Source of the DNA: a virus
Virus record (IMG/VR): IMGVR_UViG_3300042898_001439
Coordinates: 1 to 64,000 of that record
DNA length: 64,000 nucleotides
Direction: 5' to 3' (one strand)
In this document: one piece after another, positions 1-7,627 of the stretch
How positions within the stretch are numbered: the first letter of the stretch is position 1
Layout: each line of letters begins with the position of its first letter
The notes under the pieces: generated by a model
What the model saw: the letters and a program-made list of their open reading frames with translations, nothing else
Databases searched by the model: none
What the model was told of the DNA's origin: nothing
Position numbers and translations under genes: made by a program

Positions 1-1
1 C

Positions 2-103
2 TATGAAAAGATAGAAGCTATGATTACTGAAGCTGAGTCTAATGAGTTTATAGTTGAAACTGAAGACTTAGATGATGAAGATTCAGAAGATGATGAAGGC
101 TAA
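2..103 (+). CDS. C-terminal end of an unidentified protein with an acidic tail (partial)
   Basis: An open frame enters from the left edge and stops at TAA 101-103. The visible 33 residues are strongly acidic and end in a run of Asp and Glu (LDDEDSEDDEG). Too little is present to assign a function. Acidic tails of this kind are common on phage DNA-binding or SSB-like proteins, but that is only a possibility. The following gene starts inside its last codons, so the two are probably co-transcribed. Confidence 0.55.
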   Translation, partial: YEKIEAMITEAESNEFIVETEDLDDEDSEDDEG

Positions 104-473
104 AAAGAAAATATGCTCTGGTTGTGAGACCGAGCAATACATATGGAAGACAATTGGTAGGGACCGTTATTGTAAAGACTGTGCTGGACGCATCACACCT
201 GCAAAAAAGATTCCTGCCAAATCTTCCAAGAAAGCTGGAGAAGATCAGGTATATTCCAAATTAAGAAAGGACTACCTGACTCTTCATCCGGTTTGTAGAG
301 CAAAAGTTCCCGGTTGTACTAATGTTGCTACAGATGTACATCATAAAGCTGGCCGAGGTAAATACTATTTGATTACAACAACCTGGCTTCCAGTGTGTAG
401 AATCTGCCATAACTGGATTGAAACTCACCCTGTAGAAGCTAAAGAACTAGGTTTTTCAGAAAACAGATTATGA
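93..473 (+). CDS. HNH-type endonuclease
   Basis: The protein has an N-terminal CxxC...CxxC pair (CSGC and CKDC), which suggests a zinc ribbon. It is followed by a C-terminal HNH-like core: a CRAKVPGC pair, then DVHHKAGR, then LPVCRICHNWIE. The paired His, the Asn and the two extra Cys fit the HNH zinc-finger nuclease fold, and the size of about 126 residues is normal for phage HNH proteins. The frame is open from ATG 72. I chose ATG 93 (or 90) because the earlier start only reads the previous gene's acidic tail in another frame. It could be a free homing-type nuclease or a recombination nuclease. The stop overlaps the next start as ATGA. Confidence 0.75.
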   Translation: MKAKKKICSGCETEQYIWKTIGRDRYCKDCAGRITPAKKIPAKSSKKAGEDQVYSKLRKDYLTLHPVCRAKVPGCTNVATDVHHKAGRGKYYLITTTWLPVCRICHNWIETHPVEAKELGFSENRL

Positions 474-658
474 GATTACAACTTATCAAACTTGCTAACA
501 ACGATTACTTGACAATCAATGAAATTAAACGTAGTATTATGCAGTGGATTGCACAAGATCCACATGTCTTAAAAAACTACATAACAGCGAATAGAGATAA
601 GTATAAACTCAGCATACATGCTGATCTTGAACTAAAATATAAATTAAAAAATGTCTAG
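470..658 (+). CDS. Small protein of unknown function (62 aa)
   Basis: This 62-residue, Lys-rich, soluble-looking protein has no motif I recognise. It is held in the operon by an ATGA overlap with the HNH gene upstream, and it overlaps the helicase gene downstream by eight bases. The tight packing and sensible composition support it being real. It may be a helicase or nuclease accessory factor, but nothing in the sequence shows that. Confidence 0.55.
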   Translation: MRLQLIKLANNDYLTINEIKRSIMQWIAQDPHVLKNYITANRDKYKLSIHADLELKYKLKNV

Positions 659-1742
659 AGACAAAGTCCAATCGGAAGCGATTGTTGAAGCTAACAAACA
701 CTTCCGCTGCGGTCTTGGTATCTCAATGGGTGTCGGTAAGACCTTAATTGGTCTTACGCACATGGCTTCTCATTATAACGCTAATGCAAGATTTCTTGTA
801 GTTGCACCTAAAATATCTATATTTCAGTCTTGGAAAGACGATGCTGCTAAATTCAAAATGCAATATCTATTAGAAAAGATTGACTTTACTACTTACTTAT
901 CATTAGGTAAAAAAGATCCTTTAAAGTATACTGTTGTATATCTTGATGAATGTCACAGTCTTTTGTATTCACATAAAGACTTTCTTGACATTTATAAGAG
1001 TAAGATTCTTGGATTGACCGGTACTCCTCCAGTGAGACAGTTTACCGAAAAAGCTAAGATGGTAAATCAATATTGCCCTATTGTATTCCGTTATCAGGTA
1101 GATGAAGCAGTCAATGCGAACATCTTAAATGATTACAGAATCATAGTACATATGCTTTCTATTTCTGAAGTAAAAGACTTCAAAATCAATATGAAGAACG
1201 GTAAATCGTTTAAAACTTCAGAAAAAGAAAGATACGCTTATGCAAATAGCAAAATAATGAATAGCGTACAGGGTACTCAAGAGTATCAGTTTGCTTTAAT
1301 TAGTAGGATGACTGCCTTAAAACAGTTCAATACTAAAGAAAAATATGCTAAAGTCTTATTAGAAGAGCTTAACGGTAAGACTATTGTCTTCTGTAATACT
1401 CAAGTACAGGCTGATAGAATTTGTAAGCACAGCTACCACAGCAGTAATTACAAGTCTGAAGCTAACCTCACACTGTTTAAAGATGGTGAGATTGATAAGC
1501 TTAGTTGTGTAGATCAATTGAATGAGGGTGTTACTATACCACATCTAGATACCGGTATCATCATGCATGCATATGGTAATGAACGTAAAACTAATCAAAG
1601 AATTGGACGACTATTGCGTCTTAATCCTGATATGGTGTCCAACGTTCATATCCTATGCTATAGAGATACCATTGATACTAAATGGGTACAAGAAGCGCTT
1701 AAATCTACTGATCCAAATAAAATAACTTACTTGGAACGATGA
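651..1742 (+). CDS. SF2 DNA helicase (SNF2/DEAD-like)
   Basis: This is a superfamily 2 helicase or translocase of 363 residues. Visible motifs, in order: Walker A SMGVGKT (about residues 25-31), a Walker B DECH box (99-102), motif III-like GLTGTPP (121-127), a motif V-like segment in the NEGVTIPHLDTGIIM region, and motif VI QRIGRLLR (about 315-322). It is compact, with essentially two RecA lobes and no extra domains. SNF2/SF2 helicases are a standard member of the crAss-like replication block. It is likely to act in replication, fork remodelling or recombination. The stop overlaps the next gene by ATGA. Confidence 0.88.
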   Translation: MSRDKVQSEAIVEANKHFRCGLGISMGVGKTLIGLTHMASHYNANARFLVVAPKISIFQSWKDDAAKFKMQYLLEKIDFTTYLSLGKKDPLKYTVVYLDECHSLLYSHKDFLDIYKSKILGLTGTPPVRQFTEKAKMVNQYCPIVFRYQVDEAVNANILNDYRIIVHMLSISEVKDFKINMKNGKSFKTSEKERYAYANSKIMNSVQGTQEYQFALISRMTALKQFNTKEKYAKVLLEELNGKTIVFCNTQVQADRICKHSYHSSNYKSEANLTLFKDGEIDKLSCVDQLNEGVTIPHLDTGIIMHAYGNERKTNQRIGRLLRLNPDMVSNVHILCYRDTIDTKWVQEALKSTDPNKITYLER

Positions 1743-2113
1743 GTTTTACCATTAAAATGAAAAAAGGAGAGACTGGTCTTATTCCAGTTTCTCTTGCTCA
1801 TAAATCTCTATATAGAGAATTTGTTAGCAATCTTGATAAAGATGTAATTATTGAAGTTAGCTTTAGTGCTGTAACCGTAGAGGGTACAAGACAACAAGTG
1901 AATAAACTTCACGCCACCATCAGAGAGATTTCTAACTATACCGGCCAGGATTTCGAAGACGTTAAACTCTATGTTAAACAGAAAGCCGGTTTCATTATCA
2001 TCTCATCTGAAGGTGGTGATGTGAAATCTTTTGGTGATATGAGTAAAGATGAACTGTCCGCTTGTATTCAAGCAGCAATAAATCTTAGTGAACACCTAGG
2101 ATTAAGCCTCTAG
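1739..2113 (+). CDS. NinB (Orf)-like recombination protein, divergent
   Basis: The 124-residue protein has a beta-rich N-terminal half (VIIEVSFSAVTVEGTRQQVN). This precedes a helical segment with NKLHATIREISNYTGQ and a C-terminal KSFGDMSKDELSACI...LGLSL. That order resembles NinB/Orf: a central N-K/R-L segment, then a late S-x-x-E helix. These proteins help load phage recombinases on SSB-coated DNA. The match is by eye and remote. It would fit the RusA-like, Sak4-like and PD-(D/E)XK genes further along. It ends convergent with, and overlapping by 12 bases, the small - strand gene. Confidence 0.45.
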   Translation: MSFTIKMKKGETGLIPVSLAHKSLYREFVSNLDKDVIIEVSFSAVTVEGTRQQVNKLHATIREISNYTGQDFEDVKLYVKQKAGFIIISSEGGDVKSFGDMSKDELSACIQAAINLSEHLGLSL

Positions 2114-2380
2114 AGAGTTTCCAATCTCAGTCTCTTCAATCTTTCCTTGTTGTGTAGCTTCACGCTCAATCTCATTCATTAGGACAACTAATGTTTGAAT
2201 ATGTGCAGCAAGAGGCTCATCAATCTTATCACCATTAATCTTATCAAAGATTTCCTGGATCCGTTGTGGTTCAAGAGACTCAAGCATGTACATAATTAAG
2301 TGTTGAACTCTTGCATAGAAAGATCCGTTTACTTCAATCTTAATAATTGAATCCTCTTTAATTGTTGGAATAGTTGCCAT
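2102..2380 (-). CDS. Lone reverse-strand small protein of unknown function (92 aa)
   Basis: A 92-residue, mostly helical acidic protein (VQHLIMYMLESLEPQRIQEIFDKI in part) fills the only gap in the + strand block. It is read on the opposite strand. Its start ATG (2380-2378) overlaps the ATG of the glycosylase gene (2379) inside the palindromic CATG. Its stop overlaps the end of the NinB-like gene. I do not recognise a domain. The balanced composition and exact fit argue that it is a gene and not a shadow, since no + strand frame covers this stretch. Confidence 0.6.
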   Translation of the reverse strand: MATIPTIKEDSIIKIEVNGSFYARVQHLIMYMLESLEPQRIQEIFDKINGDKIDEPLAAHIQTLVVLMNEIEREATQQGKIEETEIGNSLEA

Positions 2381-3098
2381 GACAAACGTTGAAATTAATA
2401 CTGTAGAAATAGCTCAGAAGCTTTATGAAAAACTAAAAGGTACCGGTTGGGATGAAGCATTACGCACATACTTACTGGGAGATAGTTTTCAAACTCTTCT
2501 AAATGAGCTAGTAAAATTACGTAATGAGGGTAAAAGAATTACACCTTCCCTTAAAAATGTTTTTAGAGCATTCCAAGAGTGCCCTGCAAGCACTGTAAAG
2601 GTCGTAATGATAGGACAGGACCCCTATCCACAATTTAATGTAGCTGATGGTATTGCTTTCTCTTGCGGAAATACTAAATATCCAGAAGCATCTTTAAGGT
2701 ACATGCTGAAGGAAATATCCTTAACTGTACCTGAAAATCAAAAAGACCCCGTACAATCTGCAGATCTTAAACGATGGTCTAATCAAGGTTTACTAATGAT
2801 TAACTGTGCTCTTACAACAAACATTGGAGAAATTGGTAAACATTATGAGCTTTGGTCAGACTTTATTACTCACGTGTTGGACTATCTTGCATGGAACAAC
2901 CAAGGTATCGTTTATGTTATGCTTGGTAAGAAAGCTCAAGAATGGGATGATTGTATCTATGATAGCAATTACAAAATTCACGTGAGCCATCCTGCCAGCG
3001 CTGCTTATAATAAAGAATCTAGATGGAACAGCAACAATTTATTCAATCAAGTGAACGAATATTTGACCTCAGTCAACCAGACATCAATTATCTGGTAA
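2379..3098 (+). CDS. ung: Uracil-DNA glycosylase (family 1, Ung-like)
   Basis: This protein excises uracil from DNA. The family 1 signatures are clear. The water-activating loop VVMIGQDPYP spans about residues 75-84, with catalytic Asp81. The uracil-binding LLMINCALTT segment is near residue 140. The leucine-loop region SHPASAAY contains His204. The 239-residue length is typical. UDG genes are frequent in the crAss-like replication block, presumably to remove deaminated or misincorporated uracil. The N terminus starts within a shared CATG with the opposite-strand gene. Confidence 0.93.
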   Translation: MTNVEINTVEIAQKLYEKLKGTGWDEALRTYLLGDSFQTLLNELVKLRNEGKRITPSLKNVFRAFQECPASTVKVVMIGQDPYPQFNVADGIAFSCGNTKYPEASLRYMLKEISLTVPENQKDPVQSADLKRWSNQGLLMINCALTTNIGEIGKHYELWSDFITHVLDYLAWNNQGIVYVMLGKKAQEWDDCIYDSNYKIHVSHPASAAYNKESRWNSNNLFNQVNEYLTSVNQTSIIW

Positions 3099-3619
3099 CA
3101 AACTATTCTCCTAAAATACTGAAAGTATATTTAGAAAGAGTATTGTATTATATGTATGAAGCTGAAGATGATGGTAGTAGAAAGACCGGATCTATAGTTG
3201 TTAGAGCTGCTATTTCTAATTCTATGAAAAAGTATACAGCTTTTTCGTTAGCGTCCATTGGAAGCGCCCTAGGTAAAAATCATGCTACTGTTATACATCA
3301 AAACAGAAACCATGAGATTTACTATAAAAGCTTTCCTGAATATCGTACATATTATGATCACTGCTGTTTTATAGTAAAAAATATTTCTAAGCTGGTTGTA
3401 AAAGCTGCCAATTCTTATATTGATCTGTCAAAGCAAAACATTGACTATATGGAGCAACTTAAGAGAGAAGAGAAAACCAGACAAAGAAAACTAGACAAAC
3501 TAGGAGGTACTATTCGTTCTATTAAAAGTATTCTTAATAAAACTATAACTAATCAAGAGAAACTATATCTTATTGATGAGGTTATAAAAAAGAAAGGGGA
3601 TCTTATAGACCCCCTTTAA
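3023..3619 (+). CDS. Protein with DnaA domain IV-like DNA-binding helix-turn-helix
   Basis: Residues about 75-110 read SLASIGSALGKNHATVIH followed by an Asn/Arg helix and FPEYRTYYD. This matches the layout of the C-terminal DnaA signature, in which an IGxxLG-x-H/D-HATV-x-H HTH contacts the DnaA box. The AAA+ part of DnaA is absent. The 198-residue protein instead has a helical N terminus and a Lys/Arg-rich, coiled-coil-like C terminus. It could bind origin-like sequence or compete with host DnaA. ATG 3023 overlaps the glycosylase gene by 76 bases. A later start (ATG near 3152) would leave the HTH intact, so the start is uncertain. Confidence 0.65.
   Translation: MEQQQFIQSSERIFDLSQPDINYLVTNYSPKILKVYLERVLYYMYEAEDDGSRKTGSIVVRAAISNSMKKYTAFSLASIGSALGKNHATVIHQNRNHEIYYKSFPEYRTYYDHCCFIVKNISKLVVKAANSYIDLSKQNIDYMEQLKREEKTRQRKLDKLGGTIRSIKSILNKTITNQEKLYLIDEVIKKKGDLIDPL
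3593..3617 (-). terminator. Rho-independent terminator for the 3652-4595 cassette (- strand)
   Basis: AAAGGGG (3593-3599) pairs with CCCCTTT (3611-3617). On the - strand the stem is followed by TCTTTTTTAT. The hairpin lies inside the last codons of the + strand DnaA-like gene. It has no T-run in the + direction, so it should terminate leftward transcription only. Confidence 0.6.
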
Positions 3620-3651
3620 GCAATACTACATCGTGCATCAGTACGCTTCAC

Positions 3652-4089
3652 CTACAAGAAAAGAATAGTTAAAGCCCCAATACCAATACCAACAAGAGTA
3701 CCACTAATAAAGGATTTCTTCACTTTCCCCTGAATAATAGTTTTTTCTTCATTACAAATGGAGATAATTTTATCTTTCTCGGTAATGATTAATTCCAAGT
3801 TATTGATCTTAAGATCCTTGGTTTGAATAATTTGGTCTTGAATAGTGACCTGAGACTTTAATTTTGTTAGAATATCGGACAATATCCTGTTTTCTTTACG
3901 AACAAGATCTCCTTCTTCTAAATCAACAACAACGAGTTTAGCCATTTCTACCGGGAGGCAGATGATGGTGTCTTTAGTTGTTGTTATAGCGGTTTGAGAA
4001 ATACTCGGTAAGCTCATTACTAGAAAGCTTACTAATAGAATCAATTCTTTTTTTGTAATCATTTTTGATTTTTTGTAATTGTTTTTCAT
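3652..4089 (-). CDS. Secreted coiled-coil protein with C-terminal membrane anchor (spanin-like accessory)
   Basis: The protein has an N-terminal signal-like segment (LILLVSFLVMSLPSISQ). A long coiled-coil, Lys/Glu/Ile-rich middle follows, with QDQIIQTKDLKINNLELII in its core. A C-terminal hydrophobic segment, SGTLVGIGIGALTILFL, completes it. This topology is typical of small envelope proteins next to lysis genes in Bacteroidota phages. Its start overlaps the upstream i-spanin-like gene by 116 bases, as spanin pairs often do. There is no lipobox, so it is not a classical Rz1. ATG 4062 is a plausible alternative start. Confidence 0.6.
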   Translation of the reverse strand: MKNNYKKSKMITKKELILLVSFLVMSLPSISQTAITTTKDTIICLPVEMAKLVVVDLEEGDLVRKENRILSDILTKLKSQVTIQDQIIQTKDLKINNLELIITEKDKIISICNEEKTIIQGKVKKSFISGTLVGIGIGALTILFL

Positions 4090-4306
4090 CTGCGTTGATC
4101 TCTCTTCCTAGAGAGTCAACCTGTAAAACTAGCACATCTGTAAAGATATCTATAGAATCATTGGCTAGTCTTAGACTATCCACTCTTTGCTCTGAAAGCT
4201 CCTTGAGCTTTTCTAATTCATTCATGGTTTTGCGTCCTTCTCTCAAAAGGTATAGCTGGCCTACAATGATTACAGCAAAAATCAGCAAGATGATTCTTTT
4301 AAGCAT
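3974..4306 (-). CDS. Rz-like inner-membrane spanin candidate
   Basis: This 110-residue protein has one N-terminal transmembrane helix (IILLIFAVIIVGQLYLL) with a short cytoplasmic tail. A periplasmic alpha-helical coiled coil follows, and it ends in SSNELTEYFSNRYNNN. This is the i-spanin architecture, in which the protein spans the periplasm and helps fuse inner and outer membranes at lysis. It overlaps the holin-like gene upstream by eight bases and the secreted coiled-coil gene downstream. The identification rests on topology and context. Confidence 0.6.
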   Translation of the reverse strand: MLKRIILLIFAVIIVGQLYLLREGRKTMNELEKLKELSEQRVDSLRLANDSIDIFTDVLVLQVDSLGREINADEKQLQKIKNDYKKRIDSISKLSSNELTEYFSNRYNNN

Positions 4307-4595
4307 TTTTTATGGGTTTAACTTTTTTTTGTTCGTCTCTATACAATACAAGATCCGGAAGCACCAAACTAGCTTCTCGTGTTTTTTTGTTATAGAGGTG
4401 ATCCTCAATACGTAAGAATCTTGTCTCAAGATTGTCAATACGGACTTTGTCTTGAGCACTTTGGTTTAGTAGAAGCTTTATATCACTCTTCATCTCTTGC
4501 ATGTCTTGATACAGCATCATAGAGACAAAAGATAGTAAAGCTGGAGTAATCCAACTTTTAACTTCTTTTAAGATGTTAGAACTATTCTGTTCCAT
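4299..4595 (-). CDS. Small membrane protein, holin/XhlA-like topology
   Basis: In this 98-residue protein, one hydrophobic segment (SWITPALLSFVSMMLY) near residue 20 is followed by a coiled coil (QDKVRIDNLETRFLRIEDHL) and a charged tail. The layout resembles hemolysin XhlA-type or small holin-associated proteins of Gram-negative phages. It is the first gene of the leftward three-gene cassette and probably contributes to lysis. A second holin sits with the endolysin at 21067-21330, so the division of labour is unclear. Confidence 0.5.
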   Translation of the reverse strand: MEQNSSNILKEVKSWITPALLSFVSMMLYQDMQEMKSDIKLLLNQSAQDKVRIDNLETRFLRIEDHLYNKKTREASLVLPDLVLYRDEQKKVKPIKNA

Positions 4596-4814
4596 AGTTT
4601 TATAAAAAACACAGGACCCCGTCGCTCTTTGAGAAAGTGAAGAAAGCCCCTGCTATTAAGAAGATAATTTACAATACGACCACCACCACGGTACTTTGCC
4701 ACGGTGGTTGCAAGGTGGAGTCCTGGCCGGCTCGCAAGCCTAACATTTCGTATCTTGCAATACCTTGAGAGCATATCCCTCACTTATAAAATAACACATA
4801 ATTTTGATATTTCA
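4596..4814. promoter_or_regulatory. GC-rich structured divergent intergenic region
   Basis: This 219-base gap separates the leftward membrane cassette from the rightward replication operon. It is the least AT-rich stretch nearby. It can fold as ACCACC...GGTGGT around 4683-4709 with an inner GG/CC pair. The alternative CTTTGC...GCAAGG and the small hairpin GGCT-CGCA-AGCC (near 4730-4741) are also possible. CAGGAC near 4612 is complementary to GTCCTG near 4720. It also carries a + strand promoter-like motif at 4746. It is likely a divergent control region, and an origin is possible because a replication operon starts here. I see no tRNA signature. Confidence 0.45.
4746..4762 (+). promoter_or_regulatory. 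Promoter-like motif upstream of the replication operon
   Basis: TTTCGTATCTTGCAATA matches the motif seen upstream of three - strand units (21354, 28329 and 49510), sharing TTTCGTATCTT. It lies 52 bases before ATG 4815. The TATCTTG part resembles the Bacteroidota -7 element TAnnTTTG. The role as a promoter is inferred from position and recurrence. Confidence 0.5.
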
Positions 4815-5420
4815 ATGGAGGGACTATACAAATTGTGCTTAAAGCATGATATTACCCCAAATGAATTGATGGTATTGTATGCAATATCCATTAACCATAT
4901 TGCTCCTGAAAGGATTAAAAGGGATTTAAGCATAAGAGATATGATCTCTAGAGACCTAGTTAGTATTGTTGATAGGAAACCTATTCTCAGTACAAAGGGC
5001 AAAGCTTTACTGGATCAGTCAATTGGCTTATTTCTAAAGAGTCAAACTAAAAGAGATCTTACTAAAGATCCCACTTTCCTTGATAATGTAGATAAATACC
5101 AGAGTCTCTGGCCTAAAGTAAACCGTATTATTAATGGTCGTAAGTATCCTCTAAGAGATCCAATCAAAGAGGTTATTCAAGCTTTTAATAAGTTCTTTAC
5201 TGATTACCCTAATGAAGAATGGAATATAATATTTGAGGTCACACAAAAATATATCAATGGTCACAGAGACAATATGGACTATATGTTAGGGTCTAAGACT
5301 TTTATTTATAAAATGGAGGGAGGTATGAGTAAATCAAGACTTGCTGCTGAGATTGAATCTCGTGATAGCACATCTGATGATGACTTTGTACCAGACTTCT
5401 TTAGACCTAAATCTGTATGA
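4815..5420 (+). CDS. Replication-operon protein of unknown function, winged-helix-like N terminus
   Basis: The 201-residue protein begins MEGLYKLCLKHDITPNELMVL and then has short helices and a KPILSTKGKALLDQ wing-like segment. This pattern recalls winged-helix replication or helicase-loader proteins. The C-terminal part is acidic and ends DDDFVPDFFRPKSV. It is the first gene of the operon and overlaps the DnaB-type helicase by ATGA, so a loader or initiator role is attractive. There is no decisive motif. The frame is open from 4704, but I chose 4815 because the earlier codons run through the structured intergenic region and the promoter-like motif. Confidence 0.65.
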   Translation: MEGLYKLCLKHDITPNELMVLYAISINHIAPERIKRDLSIRDMISRDLVSIVDRKPILSTKGKALLDQSIGLFLKSQTKRDLTKDPTFLDNVDKYQSLWPKVNRIINGRKYPLRDPIKEVIQAFNKFFTDYPNEEWNIIFEVTQKYINGHRDNMDYMLGSKTFIYKMEGGMSKSRLAAEIESRDSTSDDDFVPDFFRPKSV

Positions 5421-6385
5421 GTGAATTTTTTGAATCATCTGCAATACACCAGTCGGAGTATTACAAGCAGGCAATCAAACATATTAAAGATCGTAAAGCT
5501 GGATTAATTACTTCATTTAAAACACCCTGGGAAAAACTAAACAATGAAACCCTGGATGGCTTTGAATGGAAGACTATGGTTGTTGTTGCTGCACGTTCTA
5601 GTGTTGGTAAGACTGCAATCAAAGATCAGATTATACGATCAGCTCACCACTTAAACCCAAACACTCAGTTTGAAGTTGTTGAGTTTCAGTTTGAATTACC
5701 ACCTGTACGCCATGTAATCCGTCAGCTTGCTGGCTATACAAATATGCCGTACAGTAAAATCCAATCAAAATCAGGGTTATCCGACTCTGACTTTGAAAAG
5801 ATCAAACTAAATGCTCAAAACATCGTAAAGAATCTTCCTTTACCATATGTAATCAGTAGACCCTTAACGGTTGAAGGACTACGTAAAGAAATAGAATACC
5901 ATTGTGGTGTAAAGTTTCCAGGTAAAAAGATTCTGTACACTCTTGATCATGCGGGTCTTGTTCTTAGAAATTCTAAATCTACAGAACGTGATACACTGAT
6001 TGAGTTGGCAGCCATGATAACAGAGATGAAGAATAAGTATGACTTAATCTTTGTATTGTTAGCACAGCTAAACCGTAATATAGAAAGACCAGAGAGAAAC
6101 GTTGACGGTTCTCCTGGTAACTTTATTACATCATCCGACATAATGGGCTCAGATGCTTTAATGCAGCATGCTGACATACTTATTGGAGCTAACAGACCCG
6201 GAATGTTTAACATTAGATACTACGGTCCAATGAGATATCAGATTACCACACGGTATGACACGGTATTTCATATGATTAAGAATCGTGATGGTGAAGCCGG
6301 TCAGTTGCTTTGGTTTAAGTTTGAAGGTTCCACTATGTCATTAGAGGAAATGGATGCTCCTAATTGTAAAGAAAATCTATTTTAA
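5417..6385 (+). CDS. DnaB-type replicative DNA helicase (RecA-like domain)
   Basis: This is a 322-residue ring-helicase ATPase that would unwind the phage replication fork. Walker A is ARSSVGKTA at about residues 59-67. Walker B is ILYTLDHAGLVL near 172-183, and the DnaB-specific FVLLAQLNRN lies near 212-221. A C-terminal HMIKNRDGEAGQLLWFKFEG matches the R-finger and closing strands of the DnaB family. The N-terminal primase-interacting domain of bacterial DnaB is missing, as is usual for phage versions. It is coupled to the previous gene by ATGA and to the next by TAATG. Confidence 0.9.
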   Translation: MSEFFESSAIHQSEYYKQAIKHIKDRKAGLITSFKTPWEKLNNETLDGFEWKTMVVVAARSSVGKTAIKDQIIRSAHHLNPNTQFEVVEFQFELPPVRHVIRQLAGYTNMPYSKIQSKSGLSDSDFEKIKLNAQNIVKNLPLPYVISRPLTVEGLRKEIEYHCGVKFPGKKILYTLDHAGLVLRNSKSTERDTLIELAAMITEMKNKYDLIFVLLAQLNRNIERPERNVDGSPGNFITSSDIMGSDALMQHADILIGANRPGMFNIRYYGPMRYQITTRYDTVFHMIKNRDGEAGQLLWFKFEGSTMSLEEMDAPNCKENLF

Positions 6386-6936
6386 TGACACATATTGAAT
6401 TTAAAAAGGAAGCATTATACTTCCATGCACAAACACTAGCAAATTTTGGAGAAGACGTTGATAATTGCTTCTTCAAGCCCGTACTAGAAGGCAACAAACC
6501 ACAAATTGGTTCTGGTAGATACATCTTCCTGTTTAAGAAAGAACTTGAGCAAATGGCACGTACACATGCTGCTTACTTTGAGTTTGCTCGTAAATATGAT
6601 GATGGCGCTTGGGGACCAAAAAGTGATAAGAGAGAGTTGTATAAGCTCGTTCATAATGGATATCCTGATGAACATGCTATTCCAACCAGTGATGATGGGG
6701 AAGGCTTTGCTATCTCTACAGATGAACTTATCATGGTAATGGACTACACTCCACCAACAGTTAATCTTGATCAACCTGTAAAGATTAGTGTTGCACACAA
6801 TACTAATTATCAAACAAAGGTTTCATCGAATTATCAACCACAGTTAAACTTTCAAAGTTTAAGTAGTATCTTAGACAAACGAGTCACGGATGCAACACTC
6901 GGAGATTTAGTTGAAGCTTTTAAAACATTAAGGTAA
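6385..6936 (+). CDS. Conserved-looking protein of unknown function (183 aa)
   Basis: This 183-residue soluble protein sits between the helicase and the Sak4-like ATPase. It has an aromatic-rich N-terminal half (ARTHAAYFEFARKYDDGAWG) and a Gln/Asn-rich linker. A short C-terminal helix (VTDATLGDLVEAFKTLR) resembles a protein-interaction tail. I do not recognise a domain. Both ends overlap its neighbours as TAATG, so it is translated with them. Confidence 0.65.
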   Translation: MTHIEFKKEALYFHAQTLANFGEDVDNCFFKPVLEGNKPQIGSGRYIFLFKKELEQMARTHAAYFEFARKYDDGAWGPKSDKRELYKLVHNGYPDEHAIPTSDDGEGFAISTDELIMVMDYTPPTVNLDQPVKISVAHNTNYQTKVSSNYQPQLNFQSLSSILDKRVTDATLGDLVEAFKTLR

Positions 6937-7625
6937 TGGCACATTCAGTATTGATTATTGGTGAATCTGGTAGTGGTAAGTCTACAGGTATTCGTAATTT
7001 GAATCCTGCAGAAACGGTAATCTTTAATACGGCAAATAAACCTTTGCCCTTTAAAGGTTGGAAGAGTAAGTACTCTGCTGAAAATAAGAATCTTCTTTCA
7101 CTTACAGATATTGTAGGTGATGACGGCAGAGTAAACTTTTCTAAATTAAGTAAAGTGTTTGGAAGAGTAAATGAGCGCACAGAGATCAAAAATTTTGTAA
7201 TTGATGATTTCCAGTACTTGTTTGCATTTGAATACTTTGCTCGCGCAAATGAGAAAGGTTATGACAAGTTTACTCAATTAGCTAAAGCTATGAGTGATAT
7301 TGCCACAGCCCCCATCACATTGCGTGATGACTTAATGGTTTACTTCCTAACACATGCTGAAGAAGCATATGATACGGAAGGTAACCGCAAAGTGAAAGCT
7401 AAAACAATCGGTAAGATGATTGACAATGTGCTGACACTTGAGGGACTCTTTTCTATAGTGCTATTTGCAAAAGCAAAGAAAACTAAAGAAGGAATTGAAT
7501 ATCTATTTGAGACTGAGACGAACGGTGAGAATACCTGTAAGGCCCCAATGGAGATGTTTAATTCTAAAGAGATCTCTAACGATCTTCAATTTGTAAGAGA
7601 AGCAATTATTAACTACGAAAATTAA
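6936..7625 (+). CDS. Sak4-like RecA-fold ATPase (single-strand annealing/recombination)
   Basis: A P-loop GESGSGKST lies at residues 9-17 and a Walker B-type FVIDDFQ near residue 87. The body has the layout of phage Sak4/AAA_24 proteins: a conserved LRDD...FLTHAE, then KAKTIGKMIDNVLTLEGLF, then a late CKAPMEMF. Sak4 proteins are short RecA/Rad51 relatives that stimulate strand annealing with a partner SSB. The next gene is an SSB-like protein with a 2-base gap, which is the known pairing. Confidence 0.82.
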   Translation: MAHSVLIIGESGSGKSTGIRNLNPAETVIFNTANKPLPFKGWKSKYSAENKNLLSLTDIVGDDGRVNFSKLSKVFGRVNERTEIKNFVIDDFQYLFAFEYFARANEKGYDKFTQLAKAMSDIATAPITLRDDLMVYFLTHAEEAYDTEGNRKVKAKTIGKMIDNVLTLEGLFSIVLFAKAKKTKEGIEYLFETETNGENTCKAPMEMFNSKEISNDLQFVREAIINYEN

Positions 7626-7627
7626 TT

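Noticed and set aside
2617-2630. DnaA box-like CTATCCACA
   Set aside because: It lies in the glycosylase active-site codons (DPYPQF), has one mismatch, and is alone.
4568-4783. 71-residue - strand open frame
   Set aside because: It is Arg-rich, reads through the structured intergenic region and overlaps the promoter-like motif; no start context or coding character supports it.
6484-6813. 109-residue - strand open frame
   Set aside because: It is a shadow of the 183-residue + gene, rich in Ile/Trp/Cys and lacking domain features.
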